Shown: positions 14,330 to 22,231 of the stretch, piece after piece
How positions within the stretch are numbered: the stretch's first letter is position 1
Layout of the letters: each line of letters starts with the position of its first letter
Assembly: GCA_045595185.1 (NCBI GenBank)
Contig: JAZNZX010000016.1
Coordinates: 1 to 25,121 of the forward strand
Source of the DNA: Fimenecus sp045595185
GTDB lineage: Bacteria > Bacillota > Clostridia > Oscillospirales > Acutalibacteraceae
Length of the DNA: 25,121 nucleotides
Direction of reading: 5' to 3'
Notes under the pieces: model-generated
Database searches by the model: none
Seen by the model: only the letters and a program-made list of their open reading frames with translations
Told to the model about the DNA's origin: nothing
Translations under genes and position numbers: made by a program

Positions 14330-15808
14330 TTAATCGTACATTTTATCTAAATCGTATTTTTTTATAATCTTTGGGTAAGCGTGTGAATACCAGAAAACAT
14401 ATAGGAATTCATATAAAGCCTTGAAGCCGTCAAGGAAAAAGCTGATTGGTCCTTTAAGTGAAATTGAATGAAGTCCGTTGATAATTGTTTCTTTCGCAAA
14501 TTCAAATGCACCGTGTTCCTGTAAAGCACCTTTGTTTGAAAAGCTTTTCCACATATACCAGCTTCTGATTACACGCAAATCAACATCCGGAACAGCTGAA
14601 AGATTTACGCCCAAAGATTCAGTAGCAACAACCTTGCTCATTTCCTTAAAGGTCTTTGGTGCCTTGTAGGTTCCGTTTGCAACTACCTGGTCATAAAGCT
14701 CGGTACCGGGAAGTGGTGTAAAATGGAATACAGGAGTAAGATTTGCCTTGATTGTGTTCAATAGCTTTACAGTATCTCTTAACTGTTCAACGGTTTCGTC
14801 AGGGAAACCGATAATAAATGATGCAACGGTTGTAATGCCGATTTTATTAAGTATTTCAAATGTAGGTGCAATTTTGCTATAGTCAATGTTTTTATGTACA
14901 ATGTCCTGCATCTCTTTTGAACCTGTTTCAACACCGAACAATATCCATCTGCAGCCTGCGTCGTAAAGCATCTGATAATCTTCTTCATTGAACATACCGA
15001 TTCTCATTTCAATTCCCCAATGGAAATTGAGCTTCATATCGTGTACGCGCTGACAAAAATCAACCAAATCGCTTCTTTTTACAACCCAGAGCTCGTCGGA
15101 AAAGTAAACACCGTCAACACCATAATTGTCAATCAAATATTTAACTTCACTTAAAACGATGTCGTTAGGTCGTTTTCTGTGCGTGCTTTTGTGGAAAGAT
15201 TGATTGGAGCAAAAAGCACATCTGCAAGGACATCCTTTTGAAGAATAAACATACATCATTTTTTTGCAACCAAGATATGTTTGCATATACTTTGGTGCGT
15301 CAATAAGAGTATAGTCTGCCACAGGCATTTCACTAAGGTCGGCAAATTTGCGACAAGGAGTAACAACAGTTTTTCCGTCTTTTTTATATGCCAATCCGTA
15401 AATATCATCAAAGGAGTCGCCCTTTTGAAGTGCATTCATAATTTCAAGCCAGGTAATTTCACCTTCACCGTAAGAAATATAGTCAACAAAGTCGTTTGAC
15501 AACACTTCTTCAATCTGCATAGATGGCATTTGTCCTCCCCATACAACGGGAATACCTCTTACCTTTGCAGCTTTTGATACCTTAACGGCATCCATAATGC
15601 CACGAGATGACATGAGAGAAACGCCGATAATGTCGGGCTTAAATGAGTCCAACAGCTTGTTGATATTTGCTTTATTTACACAACGGTCTTCAAGTTTGAC
15701 TTCATGTCCGTTGTTTTTTACATATGTAGCTATTGAGAGCAGACCCAATGGATTAGAAAGGGCTCGAGTATAATAGCCGACAGAAGGGTTGATAAACAAA
15801 ACTTTCAT
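14330..15808 (-). CDS. B12-binding-domain radical SAM protein (class B type), first copy
   Basis: The protein has 492 residues. Residues 1-135 form a cobalamin-binding-like Rossmann domain (FINPSVGYYTRALSNPLGLL; GVSLMSS; VVWGGQMPS; YGEGE). The radical SAM domain has C193-x3-C197-x2-C200 (GCPCRCAFC) for the 4Fe-4S cluster, followed by GVDGVYFSDELW, WGIEMRIG, LFGVETGS and ASFIIGFPDET, all usual for this type. The C-terminal 100 residues carry aromatic-rich, partly amphipathic helices (FFLDGFKALYEFLYVFWYSH), perhaps for membrane association. Likely chemistry is methylation or rearrangement at an unactivated carbon; the substrate is unknown. It starts 9 bp after the other radical SAM gene, with its GAGG site overlapping that gene's stop. 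Confidence 0.88.
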   Translation of the reverse strand: MKVLFINPSVGYYTRALSNPLGLLSIATYVKNNGHEVKLEDRCVNKANINKLLDSFKPDIIGVSLMSSRGIMDAVKVSKAAKVRGIPVVWGGQMPSMQIEEVLSNDFVDYISYGEGEITWLEIMNALQKGDSFDDIYGLAYKKDGKTVVTPCRKFADLSEMPVADYTLIDAPKYMQTYLGCKKMMYVYSSKGCPCRCAFCSNQSFHKSTHRKRPNDIVLSEVKYLIDNYGVDGVYFSDELWVVKRSDLVDFCQRVHDMKLNFHWGIEMRIGMFNEEDYQMLYDAGCRWILFGVETGSKEMQDIVHKNIDYSKIAPTFEILNKIGITTVASFIIGFPDETVEQLRDTVKLLNTIKANLTPVFHFTPLPGTELYDQVVANGTYKAPKTFKEMSKVVATESLGVNLSAVPDVDLRVIRSWYMWKSFSNKGALQEHGAFEFAKETIINGLHSISLKGPISFFLDGFKALYEFLYVFWYSHAYPKIIKKYDLDKMYD

Positions 15809-15817
15809 TTCAGTACC

Positions 15818-17257
15818 TCAAAAAAGATTTTTCTTCAAAAGTTTAAGAGCGTGTTGTGCATAATTTTTAAATTGAGTATATGAGGTTATGCACTTTTTTA
15901 ATGTTTTAAGAATATATATTGGACGAAGATAAAAACGAAGTTGCATTTGCTTTTTCATTTTTATTACCTCATCAAGGCTTACAAAGCTTGTGCCGATAGT
16001 GTTTGGAGCATAATAGTCGTTACCCCAGGCAAGGTCACTCAATGTATTGTATTCCACACATTGTTGATAAAGCTCTGTGCCGTAATATGGCATTGCAATA
16101 TGTATTTCTATAAAGTTGGGATTCAGTTTCAAAATAAACTTTTCGGTTTGCTTAATATCCTCTTTTGTTTCCCAAGGAAAGCCTACCATAAAGAACCCGA
16201 ATAAAGGGATACCTGCTTTTTTTATAAGCGAAGCTGCGCGGACACTGTCTTCAAGAGTAGCACCTTTTTTTATGAGCTTCATAGTTTTTTCGGAGCCTGT
16301 TTCAAAACCGACAGCAAGCATAAAACAACCTGCAGCTTTCATTTTTTGCAACAACTCAAAGGATAATGGCTTTGTTCTGGAGTTTGCGGTAAACTCGATT
16401 TTGCCTTTAAGAGGTGAATTGATAATTCTATCGCAAAGCTCAGATGCCCATTCATTATCAATAGTAAAAGTGTCTGCTTTGAAAAAGAAATTTCTGATGT
16501 TAAATTTATAATAACATTCTTCTATTTCAGCAAAAACATTCTGAACGCTTCTCAAACGAACATTTTTGCCTGAAATAATAGGTGTAAGACAATAAATACA
16601 CTGTGACGGACAACCCTTTGCCACAGAAATTGTTGCCATAGGCTCACCTGTATCAGGTCTTGTGTAGATAGCGTTATTCATCAGTTGCCTTGCAGGAAAC
16701 GGAAGCTCGTCCAGATTTTTATTCCAGCAATCGAACTTTGTTAAAATAAATTCATTACCTTTGCGATAAATTATTCCAGGAATATCGTCAATATTTCCGA
16801 TGCCTCTCAAAAGATAATCCGCAAGAGGACCCATTACAAACTCAATTTCTGCACCGACCAAACAAGAAATATCAGAGAGGTCAAGTGTTTCGAGAAGTGA
16901 TTTTTTAGGATTGTAAAAAATAGCCCCTTTAATAACAAAAAGACAATCATGGAATGTTTTTATCCATTTGATAAAATCCAAATCATCATAAATTGTTGCG
17001 TTTGTTATGCTGATAAATATTAAGTCAGGTTTAAAAGCCTCAATGTCGGATTTAACCTGTTCTTTTGTAGCAAGTTCAGTTTGATAATCTCTAAGAAAAA
17101 CGGAATAATTTTTCTGAAGTAAAACAGATGCAGCATAACCGATGTCGTTGCATGCGTGTGTAGAGGCTACTGCAGAATCTTCAATATTACATTGTGCCCG
17201 GTCTTCGCTTCGTTGATATGCTCTCCCAGGGGGATATAACAACATAACTTTATTCAT
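15818..17257 (-). CDS. B12-binding-domain radical SAM protein (class B type), second copy
   Basis: The protein has 479 residues from ATG 17257; GGAGAGGT (17263-17270) lies 5 bp upstream. An in-frame TTG at 17272 overlaps that site and is rejected. The N-terminal domain (LLYPPGRAYQRSEDRAQ; PDLIFISITNA; VIKGAIFYNP) is cobalamin-binding-like; cluster cysteines are C216, C220 and C223 in KGCPSQCIYC. Later blocks are NFFFKADTFTID, ANSRTKPLSF, LAVGFETGSEKTM and FGFFMVGFPWETKED. The C-terminus is basic and ends in KKNLF. It shares architecture, not close identity, with its neighbour, so the two may catalyse successive steps. It is the first gene of the minus-strand operon, read from the promoter at 17290-17319. 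Confidence 0.88.
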   Translation of the reverse strand: MNKVMLLYPPGRAYQRSEDRAQCNIEDSAVASTHACNDIGYAASVLLQKNYSVFLRDYQTELATKEQVKSDIEAFKPDLIFISITNATIYDDLDFIKWIKTFHDCLFVIKGAIFYNPKKSLLETLDLSDISCLVGAEIEFVMGPLADYLLRGIGNIDDIPGIIYRKGNEFILTKFDCWNKNLDELPFPARQLMNNAIYTRPDTGEPMATISVAKGCPSQCIYCLTPIISGKNVRLRSVQNVFAEIEECYYKFNIRNFFFKADTFTIDNEWASELCDRIINSPLKGKIEFTANSRTKPLSFELLQKMKAAGCFMLAVGFETGSEKTMKLIKKGATLEDSVRAASLIKKAGIPLFGFFMVGFPWETKEDIKQTEKFILKLNPNFIEIHIAMPYYGTELYQQCVEYNTLSDLAWGNDYYAPNTIGTSFVSLDEVIKMKKQMQLRFYLRPIYILKTLKKCITSYTQFKNYAQHALKLLKKNLF

Positions 17258-17289
17258 TGCATACCTCTCCAATTTTATTTTATTTTCAC

Positions 17290-17319
17290 ATTATACCATA
17301 AAAAATTAAAGAATATCAA
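17290..17319 (-). promoter_or_regulatory. Promoter of the radical SAM operon
   Basis: On the minus strand TTGATA (17319-17314) and TATAAT (17295-17290) are 18 bp apart, about 33 bp before the ATG. It is back to back with the promoter at 17370-17398, so the two units share a 178-bp divergent control region. Confidence 0.8.
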
Positions 17320-17369
17320 GTGCTTTGCTATCTATATGTTACTAAAAGCACCAAATAATTACAACAAAT

Positions 17370-17398
17370 TTGACTTGATATATGTTTTATGCTAAAAT
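17370..17398 (+). promoter_or_regulatory. Promoter of the GT-C-like membrane protein gene
   Basis: TTGACT (17370-17375) and TAAAAT (17393-17398) are separated by 17 bp, 38 bp before the ATG. Confidence 0.75.
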
Positions 17399-17435
17399 TA
17401 CTTAATAAATATGCTGATTTTTTTAAAGGGAGTCT

Positions 17436-19292
17436 ATGATGAAAAAGGTAAGAAACACAGACTTTTTATTTTGTATAGCATTATCCTTAGGATTTTTGAT
17501 TCATATATTTTTCGTTTTTATTTTTCCGTATCTTACTGACGAAAGCTTTTATGTTGCAGTTCCGTTTCGCCTTTTAAATGGTGACAGCCTTGTTCAGCAT
17601 GAATGGAATCTTACACAGTTTTCGTCATTGTTCGCGTATTTGCCTGTGGCATTGTGGACAGCAATCAAAGGTTCTGCTGATGGTATTCTTGTTTTTATGA
17701 GATGTATATATCTTCTTATTCATACAACCGTAGCAGTTGCGGTATATCGCTTTTTCAGGAAATACGGAAATTGGGCAATTCTGGCATCCATAATGTATTA
17801 TGCACAGCTTCCATATGGAATGTTGTCAATAAGCTATCATTCGGTCTTAAATATCTGTTTGTTGATGTTATCATTTTTCTTGCTTTCAATTTATGAAAAC
17901 AAATCTGTTCACTTGTATATTTGCGCAGGTATCTGTTTCGGTTGCAGTTGTGTTTGCAATCCGATTATCTGTATCATATTTGTGTTATATCTTTTAGTTT
18001 GCATTTTGTGGACAAAGCGACAGGTGATAAGACTTCAGTTATTAAAAATCAAGAGATATGATTCCACTCAAAAAGGACAAAAATTGACAAACAAAGAACG
18101 AAAAAAACTAAAGCAAACAGTTATAGATGATTATGCTGATTCAGAAAAATATGATTGTTTCTTTTCAAAGGATGCAATTTTGCGTTTTACTTGCGGAATT
18201 TGTATAGTTGCTGTTATTGCAATTGTCTTCTTTTTTGCAACAGGCGGAACAATTACTTCTGTTATAAGGAATACAGAAAATCTTTTGGGCAGTAGTGAAT
18301 ATGAGATTACTTCTCAGTCTGTTTTTTCAAAATTGGCAGAAACAATCAGTCAGTTCAGTGACTTTACTTTGGGAATGCCATGGATATTGCCGGCAATCTT
18401 TGTGTTTATGTTTTTTGATAAAAAAAGAAATTATAACACACATAGACTCATTTATTTGTTTATTTCGATGGTCTGGGCAATAATGTTTGTAATTGTTGTT
18501 GTGTTAAAACAAGAATTGAGTGCCTTTTCATTACCGTTCTTCGTGATTTCTGTTGTGTGCTATATTTTGACAGAAAACAAAAACAAAACACTTTTTAACT
18601 GTATGTATATTCCTTGTTTGATTGCTATGTTTTTTCATTACATTGCTGCCAATACCTATTTGTCTGCAATTGGAATTATACTTGCAATCAACAATGTGGC
18701 AGGCGTAATTTTTGCAAGAGATTTGTGGATAGAAATGAAAAGTGGAGATAAAAACGAATCAGAAGGTGAGTCTGACAGGATATTACCCTACCTTTGCCGT
18801 AGCATAATAATTGTAGGCTTTTGTATCCAGATAGTGTTTTATGGTATGTTCTATCAGGTCGGCAAGCTTCCGGGTAAGGATGCTATAAAAGCAACAAAGG
18901 GACCTTATGCAGGATTGTATATGGACGAAAAGCAGTATATCGATTATACTAATTTGATAAATGATATGGATGTAATAAGGAAAGTTGCCGAAGAAGATGA
19001 ACCAGTGCTTATGCTTGGATTCGAAAATTGGCCATATTTGTATCTTGACCGACCTTTTGCAACACATACCATATGGTACGAAGGTGCTCTTGCTTTTGAC
19101 CCTAATCAGTTAATCAATTATTATAAGGAAAATCCGGAAAAGAAACCGGAATATGTTTATATTATGGGGTCTGATACTGATAATAGCCTTGTTCCGTATA
19201 TTACGGATAAGCTTGACGGAGTATTTGAGTTTTCAGAAGAGGAAAGATTATCAGGCGGAGTTCTTTTAAATGTAAAACATTGTAAAGCGTAA
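17436..19292 (+). CDS. Multi-pass membrane protein, GT-C glycosyltransferase-like
   Basis: The protein has 618 residues with about ten hydrophobic segments (near 11-31, 68-104, 112-130, 136-152, 158-172, 176-193, 251-270, 315-327, 337-377, 388-425 and 453-473) and a soluble C-terminus (474-618). The first outside loop carries TDESFY (D35, E36), the acidic pair typical of GT-C enzymes that use polyprenyl-phosphate sugars. A very basic 48-residue stretch (about 201-248: KIKRYD, KERKKLKQ) is inserted between membrane segments. The C-terminal part has MLGFENWPYLYLDRP, reminiscent of GT39/ArnT-like tails. AAAGGGAG before ATG fixes the start. Divergent from the GtrB-like operon, it may transfer the lipid-linked sugar outside the cell; this is inference and an uncharacterised membrane protein remains possible. 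Confidence 0.65.
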   Translation: MMKKVRNTDFLFCIALSLGFLIHIFFVFIFPYLTDESFYVAVPFRLLNGDSLVQHEWNLTQFSSLFAYLPVALWTAIKGSADGILVFMRCIYLLIHTTVAVAVYRFFRKYGNWAILASIMYYAQLPYGMLSISYHSVLNICLLMLSFFLLSIYENKSVHLYICAGICFGCSCVCNPIICIIFVLYLLVCILWTKRQVIRLQLLKIKRYDSTQKGQKLTNKERKKLKQTVIDDYADSEKYDCFFSKDAILRFTCGICIVAVIAIVFFFATGGTITSVIRNTENLLGSSEYEITSQSVFSKLAETISQFSDFTLGMPWILPAIFVFMFFDKKRNYNTHRLIYLFISMVWAIMFVIVVVLKQELSAFSLPFFVISVVCYILTENKNKTLFNCMYIPCLIAMFFHYIAANTYLSAIGIILAINNVAGVIFARDLWIEMKSGDKNESEGESDRILPYLCRSIIIVGFCIQIVFYGMFYQVGKLPGKDAIKATKGPYAGLYMDEKQYIDYTNLINDMDVIRKVAEEDEPVLMLGFENWPYLYLDRPFATHTIWYEGALAFDPNQLINYYKENPEKKPEYVYIMGSDTDNSLVPYITDKLDGVFEFSEEERLSGGVLLNVKHCKA

Positions 19293-19296
19293 AAAA

Positions 19297-19327
19297 CGAG
19301 TAGAGCGAAAACTCTACTCGTCTTTTT
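19297..19327. terminator. Bidirectional terminator between converging genes
   Basis: CGAGTAGAG (19297-19305) pairs with CTCTACTCG (19312-19320) around CGAAAA, with TCTTTTT after it on the plus strand and a T-run (from the A-run at 19291-19296) on the minus strand. Confidence 0.9.
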
Positions 19328-19328
19328 G

Positions 19329-20321
19329 TTATATAACAGGCGCATCAATTGATTCCACAACCATAGATTTCTGCATTTCTTCATTGTGCTTTTCTGTTCT
19401 TTCGTCAAGCCAAGAAATAATATCCGAATGAACCTCGTCACGATTGATTTCATTAAAAATCTCGTGTCGTGCATCTTCATAAATCTTCATTGTAACATTT
19501 TTATGCCCTGTCTTTTTGAGCATTTTATAAACCTCTTTCACGCCTTTTCCATAGTCACCGACAGGGTCCATTGAGCCTGAAAGAAGGTAAATCGGCATAC
19601 TTAAGGGAACTGTGTTATACCATCTGCGTGAAGAAACCTGTTTAAGAGTCATAAACAATGCCTTCATACCACTTACGGTGTATTGGTATCCGCACAAATC
19701 GTCTTTAATAAACTTATCCACTTCTGCCTCATCACGAGAAACCCAGTCACATTCAGTACGCTTTTTTGTTTTTCTGTTGTATGCACCAAAAGCCATTGTG
19801 TTGAGAATGTCAGAACGATATTCAGGTCCGTTTTGTTTAATGAGAGTGTTTGCAAGGTGAAGACCAATACCAAGCATTGGATTTTCACCACTTGTGCCTG
19901 TATAAACAACACCGTCAAGAAGATAACCGTATTTTGCTGTATATTTTCTTGCAATAAGGCTACCCATACCGTGACCGACCATATAAAACGGCAAATCAGG
20001 ATATTCACTTTTTGCCATATCGGATATTGTCTTTAAATCTTCAATAAATGTTTCTTCGCCGTTTTCACCAAAATATCCCAGCATATCCCTGTCGGTAACT
20101 GACGAACCGTGTCCCACATGGTCACTGACGAAAACTGCATATCCTGCCTTGCACAATTCAAGAGCAAAACGGGAATAACGGTTTGAATATTCAGCCATAC
20201 CGTGAGAAATCTGTACAACGCCTTTTATTGAGCCATAGTCAATGGGTGCAGCACTCTGTGCAAATATTTCGCATAAGCCTGATGCAGAAAGAAATGAATA
20301 TTCCTTAGTCAAAAATTCCAA
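19329..20321 (-). CDS. Monoacylglycerol-lipase-like alpha/beta hydrolase lacking the nucleophile Ser
   Basis: This is a Hydrolase_4/lysophospholipase-type cytoplasmic protein of 330 residues from TTG 20321. I prefer that start because AAAGGTGA precedes it by 6-7 bp; ATG 20339 lies upstream of that site. Family blocks are VVQISHGMAEYSNRY (about 35-49, oxyanion hole), FVSDHVGHGSS (64-74) and LSGSMDPVGD (acid D252), with H286 in ARHEIFNE. The nucleophile elbow reads VGHGMGS, with Gly118 where GHSMG is expected; the codon is GGT at 19968-19970, one base from AGT (Ser). The rest of the frame is intact, so this is either a non-catalytic protein or a changed enzyme, not an obvious pseudogene. Confidence 0.85.
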   Translation of the reverse strand: MEFLTKEYSFLSASGLCEIFAQSAAPIDYGSIKGVVQISHGMAEYSNRYSRFALELCKAGYAVFVSDHVGHGSSVTDRDMLGYFGENGEETFIEDLKTISDMAKSEYPDLPFYMVGHGMGSLIARKYTAKYGYLLDGVVYTGTSGENPMLGIGLHLANTLIKQNGPEYRSDILNTMAFGAYNRKTKKRTECDWVSRDEAEVDKFIKDDLCGYQYTVSGMKALFMTLKQVSSRRWYNTVPLSMPIYLLSGSMDPVGDYGKGVKEVYKMLKKTGHKNVTMKIYEDARHEIFNEINRDEVHSDIISWLDERTEKHNEEMQKSMVVESIDAPVI

Positions 20322-20456
20322 AAAAATCACCTTTAACATTTAAACTACACCTATTGTAACACAAAAAAGTATAAATTTCTACAACACAGTTATAAAATGG
20401 GCATAAATACCAAAGAAGAACTATATTTATTAGAAATATCCAACAAAGGAAAAGCC

Positions 20457-20485
20457 TTGAAGCGACATATAAAATATGATAGAAT
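20457..20485 (+). promoter_or_regulatory. Promoter of the tRNA-Ala gene
   Basis: TTGAAG (20457-20462) and TAGAAT (20480-20485) are 17 bp apart, 51 bp before the mature tRNA end. Confidence 0.7.
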
Positions 20486-20536
20486 ATTTATAGTTTAGTG
20501 TATCACTTCTTCACTATTACTTCTTACTTTAGAATC

Positions 20537-20612
20537 GGGGCATTAGCGCAGTTGGGAGCGCATCACACTGGCAGTGTGGGGGTCAGGGGTTCAAGTCCCC
20601 TATGCTCCACCA
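20537..20612 (+). tRNA. tRNA-Ala, anticodon GGC
   Basis: A complete 76-nt cloverleaf: acceptor GGGGCAT/ATGCTCC with the G3-U70 pair that identifies alanine tRNAs, D-stem GCGC/GCGC, anticodon stem TCACA/TGTGG with loop CTGGCAG (anticodon GGC at positions 34-36, reading GCC), T-stem AGGGG/CCCCT with TTCAAGT, and an encoded CCA end at 20610-20612. Confidence 0.97.
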
Positions 20613-20615
20613 TAC

Positions 20616-20653
20616 CGACCACTTTGTTTGCTTGTCAAAGTGGTCGTTTTTTT
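20616..20653 (+). terminator. Rho-independent terminator of tRNA-Ala
   Basis: CGACCACTTTG (20616-20626) pairs with CAAAGTGGTCG (20636-20646), followed by seven T, 3 bp after the CCA end. Confidence 0.92.
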
Positions 20654-20662
20654 GTCAAATTA

Positions 20663-20814
20663 GAGTTTATCGAACAAAACAATTAATGAGATATGTCATT
20701 CTGAGCGTGAGCGAAGAATCTCTCAAATAGTGACATATCAACCAACAGAGATTCTTCGTCACGTTGTTCCTCAGAATGACACTAAGCCTTAATCATCCCG
20801 ATAAATTATAATTT
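20663..20814. repeat. Palindromic intergenic repeat, copy D
   Basis: Contains the core TGTCATTCTGAGCGTGAGCG ... CTCAGAATGACA with outer arms GAGTTTATCG and CCCGATAAATTATAATTT. It equals copy F (24970-25121) except for one base (G at 20763, T at 25070). It fills most of the gap between the tRNA terminator and the GntR promoter. Confidence 0.92.
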
Positions 20815-20869
20815 GTATGAATAAAATTCTTAAGATTTGGTTAAGAATAATATTTTTTCCAAAAAACTG

Positions 20870-20936
20870 TTGACAAAACGGAATTTATACTGTATCATCA
20901 AACTGTACTAATTGAAATAGCACAGTTAGTACAGTT
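20870..20936 (+). promoter_or_regulatory. Promoter and operator of the GntR-ABC operon
   Basis: TTGACA (20870-20875) and TATCAT (20893-20898) are 17 bp apart. Just downstream AACTGTACTAA (20901-20911) and TTAGTACAGTT (20926-20936) form a perfect 11-bp inverted repeat with a 14-bp spacer, over the expected transcription start. An extra half site TAGCACAG (20918-20925) lies in the spacer. The location and TGTACTA/TAGTACA form fit a YtrA-subfamily GntR operator, so the repressor probably controls its own operon. Confidence 0.8.
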
Positions 20937-20955
20937 GAACAGGAGGTGATACACC

Positions 20956-21330
20956 GTGAATATTTTTCTTGATTTTCATTCCAGAACCCCTATTTATGAG
21001 CAGATTAAGGAACAAATCGTTCTTGACATCAGCAGGGGAGTGCTGAAAAAAGACGACCAGCTACCGTCTTTAAGACAACTCTCAGCGCAACTGGGCTTGA
21101 ATATCAACACCGTCAAGCGCGCGTTGTCGGAGTTGGAGGCTCAGGGAGTTATCTATACAATTGCAGGAAAAGGTGTATTCGTAAGCGGTGATACAGAATC
21201 TCAGAATATGTTCCTTCAGCAGTCTTTGGAAGTAGTAAAGACTTCTTTAATCAACGCCAAGGCTATGGGTGTTGACAGAAAACAGGTTGAGGGAATCCTT
21301 AACGAAATTTTCAAAGGAGATGACGAATGA
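20956..21330 (+). CDS. YtrA-subfamily GntR transcriptional repressor
   Basis: The 124-residue protein is typical of YtrA-type regulators: a winged-helix domain (about 10-78: PIYEQIKEQIVLDISRG, LPSLRQLSAQLGLNINTVKR, GVIYTIAGKGVFV) and a short helical tail for dimerisation, without a ligand-binding domain. It starts at GTG with an unusually complete site AGGAGGTGAT at 20941-20950. It ends 1 bp before the ABC ATPase start, so the three-gene operon is translationally linked. The inverted repeat at 20901-20936 is its likely operator. In known cases such repressors respond to cell-envelope stress, often from antibiotics or peptides, through unknown signals. Confidence 0.93.
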   Translation: MNIFLDFHSRTPIYEQIKEQIVLDISRGVLKKDDQLPSLRQLSAQLGLNINTVKRALSELEAQGVIYTIAGKGVFVSGDTESQNMFLQQSLEVVKTSLINAKAMGVDRKQVEGILNEIFKGDDE

Positions 21331-21331
21331 A

Positions 21332-22231
21332 ATGATTGAATTCCGTAATGTTACCAAGAAATTCGGTGATTTCACAGCAGTTGAAGATATATCATTCAAG
21401 GTTGAACCATCATCAATTTATGGACTGATTGGCTATAACGGTGCCGGTAAGACAACGCTTTTAAAAACAGCAGCAGGAATTTATAAGGCTGACGGTGGTC
21501 AGGTTCTTATAGACGGTGAAGACACATATGACAACGACAATAATCGCAGAAATATGTTCTATATTCCTGATGACCTTTATTTCCCGATGAACGCAAATGT
21601 TTATACAATGGCAAAATTTTATGCCGACTATCATCCCACATTCAGCTTCAAGACATTTGAAAAGCTTTTGGATGTTTACGGTCTTGACGGTAAAAAGAAA
21701 ATCCGTGGTTTTTCAAAGGGTATGCAACGACAGGCTGAAATTATTTTAGCATTGGCATCTCGTCCGAAGTATTTATTACTTGACGAAACCTTTGACGGAC
21801 TTGACCCACAGAAAAAAGAGATTACAAAGAAGCTTTTTATGGAATATATGGCAGAAACAGAGGCTTCTCTTATTATTTCATCACATAATTTGTCAGAGCT
21901 TTCTGACCTTTGTGACAATGTTGGTCTTATTAACGGTAAAAAGCTTACAATGGACTGCTCAGTTTATGACATTTCAAAGAATTACAGTAAATTCCGACTT
22001 ATTTTTGACCGTCAGATTACTGAAAATGACTTTAGGGACATTCAGTACAAATCACTTGAAATTGACGGTAGAGTTGCAATGATTATTTTCGAGAAAAATG
22101 CCGACGAGCAAAGACATAAGCTTAACGCACTTCTTCCTATGGCTATTGATGAATACAGACTTACAATGGAAGAAGTATTCTTAAACGAAATGGAGGAAAA
22201 GAAATATGACATCACAAAAATCTTTGAATAA
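21332..22231 (+). CDS. ABC transporter ATP-binding protein
   Basis: The 299-residue protein has Walker A GYNGAGKT (34-41), a Q-loop region IPDDLYFP (78-85) in which the usual Gln is not evident, signature FSKGM (127-131) in place of LSGGQ, Walker B YLLLDETFDGLDP (147-159) and the H-loop in SSHNLSEL. It energises the membrane protein encoded next. ATG 21332 is chosen: AAAGGAG (21313-21319) lies 12 bp upstream, and the protein begins MIEFRNVTKKFGDF as ABC domains usually do. The last 80 residues are a divergent C-terminal extension. The stop lies 26 bp inside the permease gene. Confidence 0.93.
   Translation: MIEFRNVTKKFGDFTAVEDISFKVEPSSIYGLIGYNGAGKTTLLKTAAGIYKADGGQVLIDGEDTYDNDNNRRNMFYIPDDLYFPMNANVYTMAKFYADYHPTFSFKTFEKLLDVYGLDGKKKIRGFSKGMQRQAEIILALASRPKYLLLDETFDGLDPQKKEITKKLFMEYMAETEASLIISSHNLSELSDLCDNVGLINGKKLTMDCSVYDISKNYSKFRLIFDRQITENDFRDIQYKSLEIDGRVAMIIFEKNADEQRHKLNALLPMAIDEYRLTMEEVFLNEMEEKKYDITKIFE

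Noticed and set aside
19673..20036. Overlapping open frames of about 110 codons on both strands
   Set aside because: Both lie inside the alpha/beta hydrolase gene and show no recognisable domain or ribosome binding site.
19329..20321. Calling the Ser-less hydrolase a pseudogene
   Set aside because: The frame is intact, length is normal and the other catalytic residues are kept; one substitution does not establish a broken gene.
20340..20365. Promoter for the minus-strand alpha/beta hydrolase (TAGAAA / TACAAT at 17 bp on the minus strand)
   Set aside because: The spacing fits, but the -35 is poor in an AT-rich stretch, so it was not listed as a feature.
20616..20955. Integration site of a mobile element at the tRNA-Ala gene
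   Set aside because: The tRNA is complete with its own terminator, no integrase follows, and no repeat of the tRNA 3' end was seen in the window.
21269..21331. Upstream start for the ABC ATPase at 21269
   Set aside because: It would overlap the GntR gene by over 60 bp and add residues not seen in ABC domains; ATG 21332 with AAAGGAG upstream fits better.
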